DNA from: Tenacibaculum holothuriorum
GTDB lineage: Bacteria; Bacteroidota; Bacteroidia; Flavobacteriales; Flavobacteriaceae
Assembly: GCF_002120225.1 (NCBI RefSeq)
Contig: NZ_LAPZ01000005.1
Span: 285,445 to 349,444, forward strand
Length of the DNA: 64,000 nt
Direction: 5' to 3'
Shown: one piece after another, positions 1 to 7,715 of the stretch
Layout: each line of letters begins with the position of its first letter
Numbering within the stretch: position 1 is the first letter of the stretch
Translations under genes and position numbers: made by a program
The notes under the pieces: generated by a model
The model's input: the letters and a program-made list of their open reading frames with translations, nothing else
Database searches by the model: none
What the model was told of the DNA's origin: nothing

Positions 1-1
1 A

Positions 2-196
2 GAGGAAGAATTAACAGAAAGAGAAATAGAAGTTCTAAGGTATATAGCTAACGAAAAAAGTTCGGTAGAAATTGCAGAACAACTTAATGTTAGCCTAAAA
101 ACAATAGAAACATATAGAAGAAATTTATATAGAAAATTACAAGTAAAAAACGTAGTAGGTTTAGCGATGTACGCTGTAAGAAACAACATAGTTTAG
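2..196 (+). CDS. Response regulator, C-terminal LuxR-type HTH (5' truncated by window edge)
   Basis: Only the last 64 codons are in the window; the frame is open to the left edge. The peptide begins EELTEREIEVLRYIA and continues through SSVEIAEQLNVSLKTIETYR to KLQVKNVVGLAMYAV, which is the classic four-helix LuxR/FixJ DNA-binding domain (recognition helix around SLKTIETYRRN). By family knowledge this is the output domain of a NarL-type two-component response regulator; the receiver domain would lie upstream and cannot be seen. A histidine kinase of the matching HisKA_3 class is encoded 0.9 kb downstream on the same strand, so the two are plausible partners, although a lipoprotein gene sits between them. 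Confidence 0.85.
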   Translation, partial: EEELTEREIEVLRYIANEKSSVEIAEQLNVSLKTIETYRRNLYRKLQVKNVVGLAMYAVRNNIV

Positions 197-355
197 AGAA
201 ATAGAAAAACCCCTTCATTTTTCGTTTTCTTTACCCCCCTAATCACTCAAAATAGAAGTCCCCCATTCTCTATTTTATAGTTTCTGCAGCACATCGCTTT
301 TTCTTTTTACGTTTTTTCCCTTTTAAAATTCCTACTAACATAAAATTATATTACC

Positions 356-1045
356 ATGAAAAAATTAACACCCTTTTTTCTTTGCTTAAGCTTAATCTTA
401 GCATCATGTTCATCAAATGAATCTGAAATTTTAAATAACCAACCCGAAGAAAAATTATTAAAATCATACACATTAAAGCGTGATGCAACAGGGGCTTATT
501 CTATTGACTTTAATGTAGATAACCAAACAGACGTTGCTACCTTTAAAGGTAATGACAATACTAACGACATTGTCTTATCAAAAAACAGTGTCGCTACTAA
601 AACAGCTTATTCTAACGATTTTTCTGTTGAAAACGACCAATTAAAAATAGGTTTTATTGAAGCTAATGGTAATAAAAAAACGAAGATTTTTGTTGAAGAT
701 GATGATATTAAACTTGCAAAGAGTAATAGTGTAACAGAATTCTTAAATTCGTATAGTATAACATCGAATGGTAATGGTACTTATCAACTAGACTTTAAAG
801 TTAATGATAATGTTCAAACAGAATTTATTTATAACGAAGATAAAAACGTATACGAAGTGCATCTATCAGTTGGAAAATCAAAAGAGAAAAACTTTTCTAG
901 ACACTTCGAACTAAATGAATCTGATATTTTAAAAATTAATTTTGTTAACCATAAAAATTCAATGAGTAGAGGCACTGCTTCAAGAGAAGATGTTGAAGAA
1001 AAACCTAGAGTTTCTATTGGTACTGCTGAACCAGAAGCAGTCTAA
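356..1045 (+). CDS. Lipoprotein of unknown function with internal duplication
   Basis: The N-terminus is a lipoprotein signal peptide with lipobox LASC (Cys18), so the 229-residue protein is predicted to be anchored in the outer or inner membrane facing the periplasm or surface. After a short linker it contains two similar segments of about 70 residues. The first runs from SYTLKRDATGAYSIDFNV to QLKIGFIEANGNK and the second from SYSITSNGNGTYQLDFKV to ILKINFVNHKN. The C-terminus is polar and Glu/Arg-rich. I do not recognise a named family. It lies between a response regulator and a histidine kinase on the same strand, with only 34 bp to the kinase, so it may be co-transcribed and could act in the same signalling pathway; that is inference from position alone. 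Confidence 0.8.
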   Translation: MKKLTPFFLCLSLILASCSSNESEILNNQPEEKLLKSYTLKRDATGAYSIDFNVDNQTDVATFKGNDNTNDIVLSKNSVATKTAYSNDFSVENDQLKIGFIEANGNKKTKIFVEDDDIKLAKSNSVTEFLNSYSITSNGNGTYQLDFKVNDNVQTEFIYNEDKNVYEVHLSVGKSKEKNFSRHFELNESDILKINFVNHKNSMSRGTASREDVEEKPRVSIGTAEPEAV

Positions 1046-1079
1046 AATAAGAGGCTCGATTTAGAAAAACAATAAGAGT

Positions 1080-2894
1080 GTGGATTTCCAGGTAGTTAAA
1101 AAATTTATATATATATTATTTTACTTGATTATAAGTAGTCAATCTTTATGTTATTCTAAAGATAGCTCTTTTAAGTACATTTCCTCTATCATACAAAAGA
1201 ATGATTCAGTCTCAGCTATATATAAAAAATGCCTTAAACTATACAATAACAAGAAATATCGAGAAGCTTTAAAAGAATCTCTATCACTCGTACAGCAGAT
1301 TGAAAAAACCGACAACAACATACTATTAGGTAAAACAAATTTTTTAATAGCTAATATTTTTGGAAAAATTAATAATCACCAAAAATCCATTTTATTTTAC
1401 AAAAAAAATTTACTTCTAAATTATACAAATGATCTCTCCAAAATTAAAGAAATTAAAAGGCTCAATGATAATTATGCACCAACACTTCTAAATATAGGTA
1501 GTCAATATCAGTACCTAGGAAAAAGTGATAGTGCAAAGTATTATTACAAAAAACTAATTCTTTTACCTGAATTAAACACTAAGCAAAGTAGTATAATAGC
1601 CACTGCCTATAGTAACTTATCCGGAATACTATTTAGAGAAAAAAAAATAGAAAAAGCTAAGGAATATGCTTTAAAAGCTATCAAAATTCACAGAAATAAT
1701 AATAATAAAGTTAATGAAGCTTCTGCATTAAATAACTTAGCCAACATTTATTTAATAGAAAAAAATTATGAAAAAGCTAAAGAGTTTTATTTTAAAGGTG
1801 TCAATCTAATTGAAAAAAACAGTAGCTCTAATGCTTTTAAATTTAAAGAAGACTTGTACTTCAATTTAGCTTGGACTTTATACAAACTAAAAGATTATAA
1901 AGCTTATGATTACCAAGAAAAATCTTATGCTATAAAAGACGATTTAAGAGACAAGGAAATTAGAAGAATGATCGAAGAAGTATATGCTCAACAAAAAGTA
2001 AATTTAGAAAAAGAAAAAACAAATTTAGTTACTGAACAGCGTAAACTCTTGGAGGCAGAACAAAATAAAACAAATTTATACCTTGGGGCTTTAGCTTTAC
2101 TCGTAATTATAATCTCAACAACTATAGTATATAACTACAGGTTAAGACAAAACAACCTAAAACTAAAACTGTCTGAAACTAACTTATTACAACAACAAAA
2201 TATAGAAAAGCTAAAATCTGAAGCACAAATAAAAATACTAAATGCTACAATTGATGGTAAAGAAGCAGAGCGTAAAGAAATAGCTGAAACGCTACACGAT
2301 AATGTAAGTGCACTTTTATCTTCTGCAAATATGCATTTAAGTGCTACTAAAAAACAGTTTAGTCAAAACACCCCAGTTGAAATAGAAAAAACTCAATCCA
2401 TAATTTTAGAAGCCTCTCAAAAAGTAAGAGATTTATCTCACAATTTAGTCTCTTCAATATTATTAAAATTCGGATTAGAATATGCTATTAAAGATGTTTC
2501 TAAAAAATATTCAAATAGTGAACTTACTTTTCATACTTCGGCAAATAACATAAACCGCTATAATCAAGAATTTGAAATTAAAATATTTAACGTAGTTCAA
2601 GAATTAATCAACAATATTTTAAAACATAGCAAAGCCAAAAATGCTTACATAAATTTGAAAGAGAAAAACAATCAACTAACCATTCTTGTTAAAGATGATG
2701 GGGTCGGTTTTAACACCTCATCATCTTCTCTTAAAGATGGTGGTATTGGCTTAAATCAAATTGAAGCTAGAATTCATATGCTTAATGGAAATTTTTCTAT
2801 CAATTCAAAAGAAAATTCTGGAACTACAATTCTTATAAAAGTTCCTGTAAGCCACAAAAATAAAAAGAGTTCTAAATTAACCTCTGTTAGCTAA
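1080..2894 (+). CDS. TPR-containing sensor histidine kinase (HisKA_3 / NarX-like class)
   Basis: The 604-residue protein starts with GTG, which is the only start upstream of a convincing signal peptide (about residues 1-26). A periplasmic tetratricopeptide array fills about residues 40-290 (for example the repeat ending KAKEYALKAIKIH), followed by a coiled segment and one membrane span at about 335-351. The cytoplasmic part has a HisKA_3 dimerisation and phosphotransfer motif, ERKEIAETLHDNVSALL, with phospho-acceptor His406. An HATPase_c domain follows, with N box (ELINNILKHSKAKN), G1 DDGVGF at about 539 and G2 GGIGLNQI. It should phosphorylate a NarL-type regulator, probably the one truncated at the window edge. 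Its last 18 bp overlap the convergent phosphodiesterase gene. Confidence 0.9.
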   Translation: MDFQVVKKFIYILFYLIISSQSLCYSKDSSFKYISSIIQKNDSVSAIYKKCLKLYNNKKYREALKESLSLVQQIEKTDNNILLGKTNFLIANIFGKINNHQKSILFYKKNLLLNYTNDLSKIKEIKRLNDNYAPTLLNIGSQYQYLGKSDSAKYYYKKLILLPELNTKQSSIIATAYSNLSGILFREKKIEKAKEYALKAIKIHRNNNNKVNEASALNNLANIYLIEKNYEKAKEFYFKGVNLIEKNSSSNAFKFKEDLYFNLAWTLYKLKDYKAYDYQEKSYAIKDDLRDKEIRRMIEEVYAQQKVNLEKEKTNLVTEQRKLLEAEQNKTNLYLGALALLVIIISTTIVYNYRLRQNNLKLKLSETNLLQQQNIEKLKSEAQIKILNATIDGKEAERKEIAETLHDNVSALLSSANMHLSATKKQFSQNTPVEIEKTQSIILEASQKVRDLSHNLVSSILLKFGLEYAIKDVSKKYSNSELTFHTSANNINRYNQEFEIKIFNVVQELINNILKHSKAKNAYINLKEKNNQLTILVKDDGVGFNTSSSSLKDGGIGLNQIEARIHMLNGNFSINSKENSGTTILIKVPVSHKNKKSSKLTSVS

Positions 2895-3374
2895 CTCTAT
2901 TATTTCCATATTTTGTATTTGTCCTTTATCAAGTTCAAATCGTATCATCGTTCGAACTTTATGAAATCCATGATTGCCAGCTGCCCCAGGATTCAAATGC
3001 AGCATACCATGATTTTTATCAAACTGAACCTTTAAAATATGCGAATGACCGCAAATAAAAAGTTTAGGCTTTATTTCTTTCAGTTTATCCTTTATTCTCT
3101 TATTGTATTTACCTGGGTAACCTGCAATATGGGTAATCCAAACTAAAACGTCTTCCACTTTAAAGATTGCATCTAAATCAAATTCTGCTCTCGCATCCTT
3201 ACCATCTATATTACCATAAACTGCCCTAAGCGATTTTATCTTTTTGATTTCATCTGTAACTTTCAAATCTCCAATATCTCCAGCATGCCAAACTTCATCT
3301 GCTTGCCTAACAAATTTCAATATTTGAGAATCTATATAACTATGCGTATCAGAAAGTAATAAGATTTTCTTCAT
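2877..3374 (-). CDS. YfcE/MJ0936-family metallophosphoesterase
   Basis: The 165-residue protein is a compact calcineurin-like phosphoesterase. It carries the metal-binding motifs in order: LLSDTHSYID near the N-terminus (DxH), HAGDIGD (GDxxD), YGNIDG (GNxD/GN), ITHIAGYPG and CGHSH (GHTH). The length matches the YfcE family of phosphodiesterases, which hydrolyse small phosphodiester model substrates with divalent metals; the physiological substrate is not known from sequence. It is a monocistronic minus-strand gene whose 3' end overlaps the histidine kinase gene tail to tail by 18 bp, so the two transcripts must be antisense to each other at their ends. Confidence 0.9.
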   Translation of the reverse strand: MKKILLLSDTHSYIDSQILKFVRQADEVWHAGDIGDLKVTDEIKKIKSLRAVYGNIDGKDARAEFDLDAIFKVEDVLVWITHIAGYPGKYNKRIKDKLKEIKPKLFICGHSHILKVQFDKNHGMLHLNPGAAGNHGFHKVRTMIRFELDKGQIQNMEIIELANRG

Positions 3375-3401
3375 TAAATTAGTTTATTAACGAAGCTACA
3401 A

Positions 3402-3476
3402 AGAAAAAACAAACCCGCAAATTAGGGGGTTGCGGGTTTATCGTGGGGGACATATTATAAGGGGTAAAACTCTTAC
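3402..3476 (-). ncRNA. Candidate small RNA, unit B of a tandem pair
   Basis: On the minus strand a -7-like element TATATTTA (3481-3488) is followed by a roughly 75-nt stretch that ends in an intrinsic terminator. The terminator stem AAACCCGCAA/TTGCGGGTTT (3411-3420 with 3430-3439) is followed by GTTTTTTCTT on that strand. A short hairpin near the 5' end (3462-3467 with 3473-3478) precedes an unpaired CCCCC, and a second CCCCC sits in the terminator loop. There is no open reading frame. Unit A just upstream repeats the same plan. The transcript itself is inferred; the end points are approximate. Confidence 0.45.
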
Positions 3477-3510
3477 CCTGTAAATATACAAACAACTATT
3501 TTACAGACAA

Positions 3511-3524
3511 TTAACATATGTTAA
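3511..3524. promoter_or_regulatory. Palindrome TTAACATATGTTAA, copy B (putative operator)
   Basis: A perfect 14-bp palindrome lies exactly 22 bp upstream (minus-strand sense) of the -7-like element of small-RNA unit B. The identical palindrome, at the same 22-bp distance, precedes unit A at 3665-3678, and flanking bases are partly conserved too. Exact conservation of sequence and spacing suggests a regulator-binding site; which regulator is unknown. Confidence 0.5.
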
Positions 3525-3540
3525 CAAATAGCTATTTAAT

Positions 3541-3628
3541 AAAAAAACCTGCAATTGGAAATTTGCAGGTTATCTCAAGGGGGAAAATCATAAATGAATA
3601 TTAATTTAGGGGGTAATACTTCATTTAC
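3541..3628 (-). ncRNA. Candidate small RNA, unit A of a tandem pair
   Basis: On the minus strand the box TATTTTTG (3635-3642, matching TAnnTTTG) is followed by a stretch of about 88 nt without an open reading frame. It can form a 5' hairpin (arms 3620-3626 and 3592-3598) with ACCCCCU in its loop, then an unpaired UUUUCCCCCUUGAG, then an intrinsic terminator with stem AACCTGCAA/TTGCAGGTT (3546-3554 with 3563-3571) and a run of seven T residues on that strand. The same architecture recurs in unit B. Family membership (for example a Flavo-1-like class) cannot be decided without a covariance search. Confidence 0.45.
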
Positions 3629-3664
3629 ATTGCACAAAAATATATAAAATCAACAAAAAATAGA

Positions 3665-3678
3665 TTAACATATGTTAA
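3665..3678. promoter_or_regulatory. Palindrome TTAACATATGTTAA, copy A (putative operator)
   Basis: This is the second exact copy of the 14-bp palindrome, again 22 bp before a minus-strand -7 element (3635-3642). Both copies sit in the 437-bp gap between the phosphodiesterase gene and truA, which otherwise contains only the two small-RNA units and the truA promoter. Confidence 0.5.
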
Positions 3679-3784
3679 TAAATTACACTTAACCCATAAA
3701 AACACCGCAAAAACAAACAATATACTAAAAGACGCAATTTTAGACTTATTGCCAGTAATAGTATTTTACTTATTAAAAAATCAA

Positions 3785-3792
3785 TAATTTTG
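3785..3792 (+). promoter_or_regulatory. -7 promoter element of truA
   Basis: TAATTTTG matches the Bacteroidota -7 consensus TAnnTTTG and ends 19 bp before the truA start, which would give a short leader. A clear TTG at the -33 position is missing; a TTA at 3766-3768 is the best candidate. Confidence 0.45.
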
Positions 3793-3811
3793 CGATCTAA
3801 ACACTAGTTTT

Positions 3812-4543
3812 TTGAGATACTTTATTGAATTATCATATTTAGGTAAAAATTATCATGGTTGGCAAATACAACCTGACGCTATTTCAGTACAAGAAAAAAT
3901 AAACAATGCTATTAGTACAATCTTACGTCAAGAAATTAATATTACTGGAGCAGGAAGAACAGATTCTGGTGTGCATGCTTCGCAAATGTTTGCTCATTTT
4001 GATATTGACACTCCTTTAAATGATAATTTCACTTATAAACTAAATGCAATATTACCCAACGATATTGTGATTCACAATACTGTATTAGTTAAAGATGATG
4101 CTCACACTCGTTTTGATGCTATAAAAAGAAGTTATGAGTATAAAATATGGTTAGGTCGTAATCCGTTTTTATTAGATACAACTTGGCAACTCAATTATTC
4201 ATTTAATATTGATGTTATGAACGAAGCTGCAAAAATTTTGTATGAGTATACAGACTTTGAATGTTTCTCTAAAGTTAAAACTGATGTAAACACCTTTAAC
4301 TGTATAGTTACTAATGCAGAATGGATTCTAAATGGAAATGAATTAACTTTTCATATCTCAGCAGATCGTTTTTTAAGAAATATGGTAAGAGCTATTGTTG
4401 GAACTTTAATTGATGTTGGTTTGGAAAAAATTTCTATTGATGATTTCAGAAAAATAATTGAAAGTAAAAATAGAAGTAAAGCAGGAGTGTCAGTTCCCGC
4501 AAAAGGCTTATTTTTAACCGAAGTAAAATACAGTTACCTATAA
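3812..4543 (+). CDS. truA: tRNA pseudouridine(38-40) synthase TruA
   Basis: The 243-residue protein has the full TruA architecture: N-terminal YFIELSYLGKNYHGWQIQ, the catalytic motif GAGRTDSGVHA with the nucleophilic Asp51, and the C-terminal FLRNMVRAIVGTL segment. TruA isomerises uridines 38-40 in the anticodon arm of many tRNAs in the cytoplasm. The start used is TTG; it places the conserved N-terminal strand at residue 2, as expected for the family, and no ATG exists upstream in frame near the promoter. The ABC exporter gene follows after one base, so the two are almost certainly co-transcribed. Confidence 0.95.
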   Translation: MRYFIELSYLGKNYHGWQIQPDAISVQEKINNAISTILRQEINITGAGRTDSGVHASQMFAHFDIDTPLNDNFTYKLNAILPNDIVIHNTVLVKDDAHTRFDAIKRSYEYKIWLGRNPFLLDTTWQLNYSFNIDVMNEAAKILYEYTDFECFSKVKTDVNTFNCIVTNAEWILNGNELTFHISADRFLRNMVRAIVGTLIDVGLEKISIDDFRKIIESKNRSKAGVSVPAKGLFLTEVKYSYL

Positions 4544-4544
4544 C

Positions 4545-6311
4545 GTGAGTACAAATTCAGGAAATGCTTTTGATATAAAAATTTTTGCAAGATTAATGAG
4601 TTTTGCAAAAAAATATCGTGCAAAATTTATAATAGCTACTATTTCTACAATTCTTTTAGCTGTTGCTTCGGCTGCTTCACCATATATTTTAATGGAAGCT
4701 GTTAATGATTTTACAGCAACTAAAAACCCAACAAGATTACTGTACTTTACAATTGCTATGTTACTTGTTTTATTAGTACAAGTAATTTTACAATTTACAT
4801 TTATTTACTACGCAAATTGGGTTGGTCAGCATGTAATTAGAGATATTAGAGCTAAAGTTTTTAGAAATATCCTACAATTTAAAATGGGATATTTCGATAA
4901 CTCATCTGTAGGTAAATTAGTTACAAGAGTAGTTTCTGACATAGAAACCATTGCGAATTTCTTTACCCAAGGTGTATTTATGATTGTAAGTGACATTTTA
5001 AAAATGTTAGTAGTAATTGTTGTAATGTTATATGTAAATTGGAAATTAGCATTAATTGCTTTAGCTGTTTTACCAATCTTAATATATGCAACCAAACTTT
5101 TTCAAATAGCTATTAAAGCTACTTTTCAAGATGTAAGAAACCAAGTAGCTAACTTAAATAGTTTTGTTCAAGAACGAGTTACAGGAATGAAAATTGTGCA
5201 ATTATTCCACAGAGAAAAAATTGAATACGACAACTTTGTAAGTATTAATGAAAAGCATAAAAAAGCACATATAAAAACCGTTTGGTACTACTCTATCTTT
5301 TTTCCTATTGCTGAAATTTTATCCTCAATTGCTATCGGATTAATAGTATGGTATGGAGGTTTTCAGATTGTAGAAAATAGCACGGTTACAGTTGGAGCAA
5401 TTATCGGATTTATAAAAATGGCACAAATGTTATTTAGACCTTTACGCCAAATAGCCGATAAATTCAATCAATTACAAATGGGTATCGTAGCTGGTGAACG
5501 TGTTTTTAACGTAATGGATACCGAAAGTTCTATTGACAAAAGCGGAACAACTTTAGCCGAAAATATTGAAGGACACATAAATTTTAACAAAGTTCACTTC
5601 AGTTATATAAAAGGAGAAGAAATTTTAAAAGGAATTTCTTTTGATGTTAAAAAAGGAGAAACAGTAGCTATTGTTGGTGCAACTGGGGCTGGAAAATCAA
5701 CTATCATCAACCTCATCAATCGTTTTTATGAAATTGATAGTGGCACAATTTCTATCGATAACATTCCTGTTCAAAATTACAACATCGAATCATTGAGAAA
5801 AAAAGTGGCAGTAGTTTTACAAGATGTTTTTCTTTTCTCAGATACTATTCTAAACAATATCACTTTAAAAAATCCTGAAATTACTTTAAATGAAGTTCAG
5901 CAAGCAGCAAAACAAATAGGAATTCATGATTTTATAATGAGTCTTCCTAACGGTTACAATTATAACGTAAAAGAGCGTGGAGCAATGCTTTCTTCTGGTC
6001 AACGACAATTAATTGCCTTTTTAAGGGCTTATGTTAGCAAACCAAGTATTTTAATTTTAGACGAAGCCACTTCTTCAGTTGATTCTCATTCTGAACAAAT
6101 GATTCAATATGCTACTGATGAAATTACTAAAGGAAGAACTTCAATTGTAATTGCCCATAGACTTGCAACAATAAAAAAAGCTGATAAAATTATTGTAATG
6201 GATAAAGGAAACATTGTTGAACAAGGAACTCATAAAGAGCTTCTTAAAAAAGACGATGGTTACTACAAAAACCTTTATGACAAACAATTTAGTACAGAAA
6301 TTGCCGTTTAA
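4545..6311 (+). CDS. ABC exporter, fused permease and ATPase (MsbA/MdlB type)
   Basis: The 588-residue protein is a half-transporter. Six membrane helices lie within about residues 20-310. They are followed by a nucleotide-binding domain with Walker A GATGAGKST (about 378), the LSSGQRQL signature (about 482), Walker B ILILDEATSS (about 503) and the H-loop IVIAHRLAT. It should act as a homodimer or heterodimer exporting a lipid, peptide or drug from the inner membrane; the substrate cannot be named. Start is GTG one base after the truA stop. A promoter-containing gap follows before the next gene. Confidence 0.93.
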   Translation: MSTNSGNAFDIKIFARLMSFAKKYRAKFIIATISTILLAVASAASPYILMEAVNDFTATKNPTRLLYFTIAMLLVLLVQVILQFTFIYYANWVGQHVIRDIRAKVFRNILQFKMGYFDNSSVGKLVTRVVSDIETIANFFTQGVFMIVSDILKMLVVIVVMLYVNWKLALIALAVLPILIYATKLFQIAIKATFQDVRNQVANLNSFVQERVTGMKIVQLFHREKIEYDNFVSINEKHKKAHIKTVWYYSIFFPIAEILSSIAIGLIVWYGGFQIVENSTVTVGAIIGFIKMAQMLFRPLRQIADKFNQLQMGIVAGERVFNVMDTESSIDKSGTTLAENIEGHINFNKVHFSYIKGEEILKGISFDVKKGETVAIVGATGAGKSTIINLINRFYEIDSGTISIDNIPVQNYNIESLRKKVAVVLQDVFLFSDTILNNITLKNPEITLNEVQQAAKQIGIHDFIMSLPNGYNYNVKERGAMLSSGQRQLIAFLRAYVSKPSILILDEATSSVDSHSEQMIQYATDEITKGRTSIVIAHRLATIKKADKIIVMDKGNIVEQGTHKELLKKDDGYYKNLYDKQFSTEIAV

Positions 6312-6316
6312 ATAAT

Positions 6317-6346
6317 TTGATTACTTGAATCAAAATAATACATTTG
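6317..6346 (+). promoter_or_regulatory. Promoter of the 6384 lipoprotein gene
   Basis: TTG at 6317-6319 and TACATTTG at 6339-6346 are separated by 19 bp, an exact fit to the Bacteroidota promoter consensus. The predicted start of transcription is about 30 bp before the coding region. Confidence 0.65.
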
Positions 6347-6383
6347 TGCAACATCAATCTATTAACTAAAAAATCATAAAACG

Positions 6384-6839
6384 ATGAAAAAAGTAATTTT
6401 ATCTGTGTTAGTTGCTGGTTCTTTAATGGCAACTTCATGTAAAGAAGCGAAGAAAGAAACTAAAGATTTAAAAGATGCTACTGTTGAAGCGGCAGAAAAA
6501 ACTGCTGAAGCTGCAAAAGATGCTACTACTAAAGTTGTAGAAAGCGCTCAAGAAGCTGTAGACAAAGCTGCTGAGTCTGTGCAATCTGCTATCGAAGGAG
6601 TTTCTATCCCATCTTTTAAAGATCCTAAAGTAGGAGAATATTTAAAGACATATTCTGAGTATGCTAAAGATTATATTGCTAAAGGTGGTGATGTAGTTAA
6701 AAATGCAGACTTAGCTAAAAAAGGAGTTGAATTAGCTGCAAAAGGTAAAGAAATTGTTGCTTCTTTAGATGAAGAAGGCACTAAGAAATTTAACAGTGTA
6801 TTAAACGCTATTAAAGCTAAAATGGCTCCTGCTAAATAA
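6384..6839 (+). CDS. Small Ala/Lys/Glu-rich lipoprotein with amphipathic helical repeats
   Basis: The signal peptide ends in MATSC (lipid-attached Cys19). The next roughly 60 residues are a run of 11-residue-like repeats rich in Ala, Lys, Glu, Asp and Thr (for example KDATVEAAEKTAEAAKDATT), typical of apolipoprotein- or LEA-like amphipathic helices. A helical C-terminal region (PKVGEYLKTYSEYAKDYI) follows. No enzymatic motif is visible. The gene stands alone between a consensus promoter and a strong terminator, which suggests an abundant, independently expressed envelope protein. The exact function is unknown. Confidence 0.8.
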   Translation: MKKVILSVLVAGSLMATSCKEAKKETKDLKDATVEAAEKTAEAAKDATTKVVESAQEAVDKAAESVQSAIEGVSIPSFKDPKVGEYLKTYSEYAKDYIAKGGDVVKNADLAKKGVELAAKGKEIVASLDEEGTKKFNSVLNAIKAKMAPAK

Positions 6840-6864
6840 TTTCTTTGAAATATTATTACAATAA

Positions 6865-6891
6865 AAAAGCTCGCAGATTTTGCGAGCTTTT
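6865..6891. terminator. Bidirectional intrinsic terminator
   Basis: Stem AAAAGCTCGCA/TGCGAGCTTTT (6865-6875 with 6881-6891) with a 5-nt loop, T-rich on the right for the plus strand and A-rich on the left for the minus strand. It separates the convergent lipoprotein and cdaA genes. Confidence 0.85.
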
Positions 6892-6895
6892 TTAG

Positions 6896-7678
6896 TTATT
6901 CCGTAAGGTCTTTTTGTAATTTCTCTTCTAACTCAACCGTATCTTTAAATAAAACAAACTCTCCATCTTTTATATAAGATATTTCTCCTGTTTCTTCAGA
7001 AACCAATACACAAACTGCATCAGTTTTTTCGGTAACTCCGATTGCTGCTCTATGTCGTAATCCAAAACGGGCTGGAATTCTTTCATTTTCGGACACAGGC
7101 AAAATTACTCTTGTGGCAACAATATTATTATCTCTTATCACTGTTGCCCCATCGTGCAGTGGACTATTTTTAAAGAAAATGCTCTCTAATAAAACTTCAT
7201 TTACAATAGCATTCATTCTATCTCCAGAATTAATGATAAAATCCAGATTATTTGTTCTTTCAATAACAATTAACGCTCCAGTTCTCGATTTTGAAAAACT
7301 TTTACACGTTTTAACAATTGTTTGTGTATCTGTTTCTGAATTAATTTCAGATTGTAAAAATTTAAGTTGTTTTAAAAATCCGCGTTTGTTAGTAAAATTT
7401 GTCGTTCCTATCATTAATAAGAACTTCCTTATTTCTTGCTGAAAAACGATTATTAATGCAATAACTCCTCCAGAAAGTAAGTAACCTAAAATACCACTTA
7501 GCATTTCCATGTGTAAAGCTTGAGTAATTTTCCATATTAAAAAAATCAACGCAATACCAACAACAATGTTAATTGCTACTGTTCCTTTTAATAACTTATA
7601 AATATAATAGAGCAATACAGCTACCAGAATAATATCTAGCAAATCAAGAAAAGAAAAGTGTAAGAAGTCTAAATTCAT
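6896..7678 (-). CDS. cdaA: Diadenylate cyclase CdaA
   Basis: The 260-residue protein has three N-terminal membrane helices (about residues 10-85) followed by a DisA_N (DAC) domain. The catalytic signatures are DGATVIRDN (DGA, about 176) and RFGLRHRAAIG (RHR, about 208), so both active-site motifs are intact. The enzyme condenses two ATP into cyclic di-AMP at the inner face of the membrane; c-di-AMP usually controls potassium and osmolyte uptake and envelope homeostasis. The folP gene lies 37 bp upstream in the same direction, so the two genes probably form an operon. The gene ends at a shared bidirectional terminator. Confidence 0.95.
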   Translation of the reverse strand: MNLDFLHFSFLDLLDIILVAVLLYYIYKLLKGTVAINIVVGIALIFLIWKITQALHMEMLSGILGYLLSGGVIALIIVFQQEIRKFLLMIGTTNFTNKRGFLKQLKFLQSEINSETDTQTIVKTCKSFSKSRTGALIVIERTNNLDFIINSGDRMNAIVNEVLLESIFFKNSPLHDGATVIRDNNIVATRVILPVSENERIPARFGLRHRAAIGVTEKTDAVCVLVSEETGEISYIKDGEFVLFKDTVELEEKLQKDLTE

Positions 7679-7715
7679 AAAATGTTATTCCATTTTCGTA
7701 AATGTACTCATTTTG

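Noticed and set aside
3421..3620. GGGGG tracts on the plus strand between 3421 and 3620 read as Shine-Dalgarno sites of small genes
   Set aside because: No open frame of any length follows them, this phylum rarely uses strong Shine-Dalgarno sequences, and both hairpins have their T-runs on the minus strand.
7113..7442. Open frame of 109 codons antisense to cdaA
   Set aside because: The sense strand encodes the conserved cyclase domain, and the antisense peptide has no recognisable motif.
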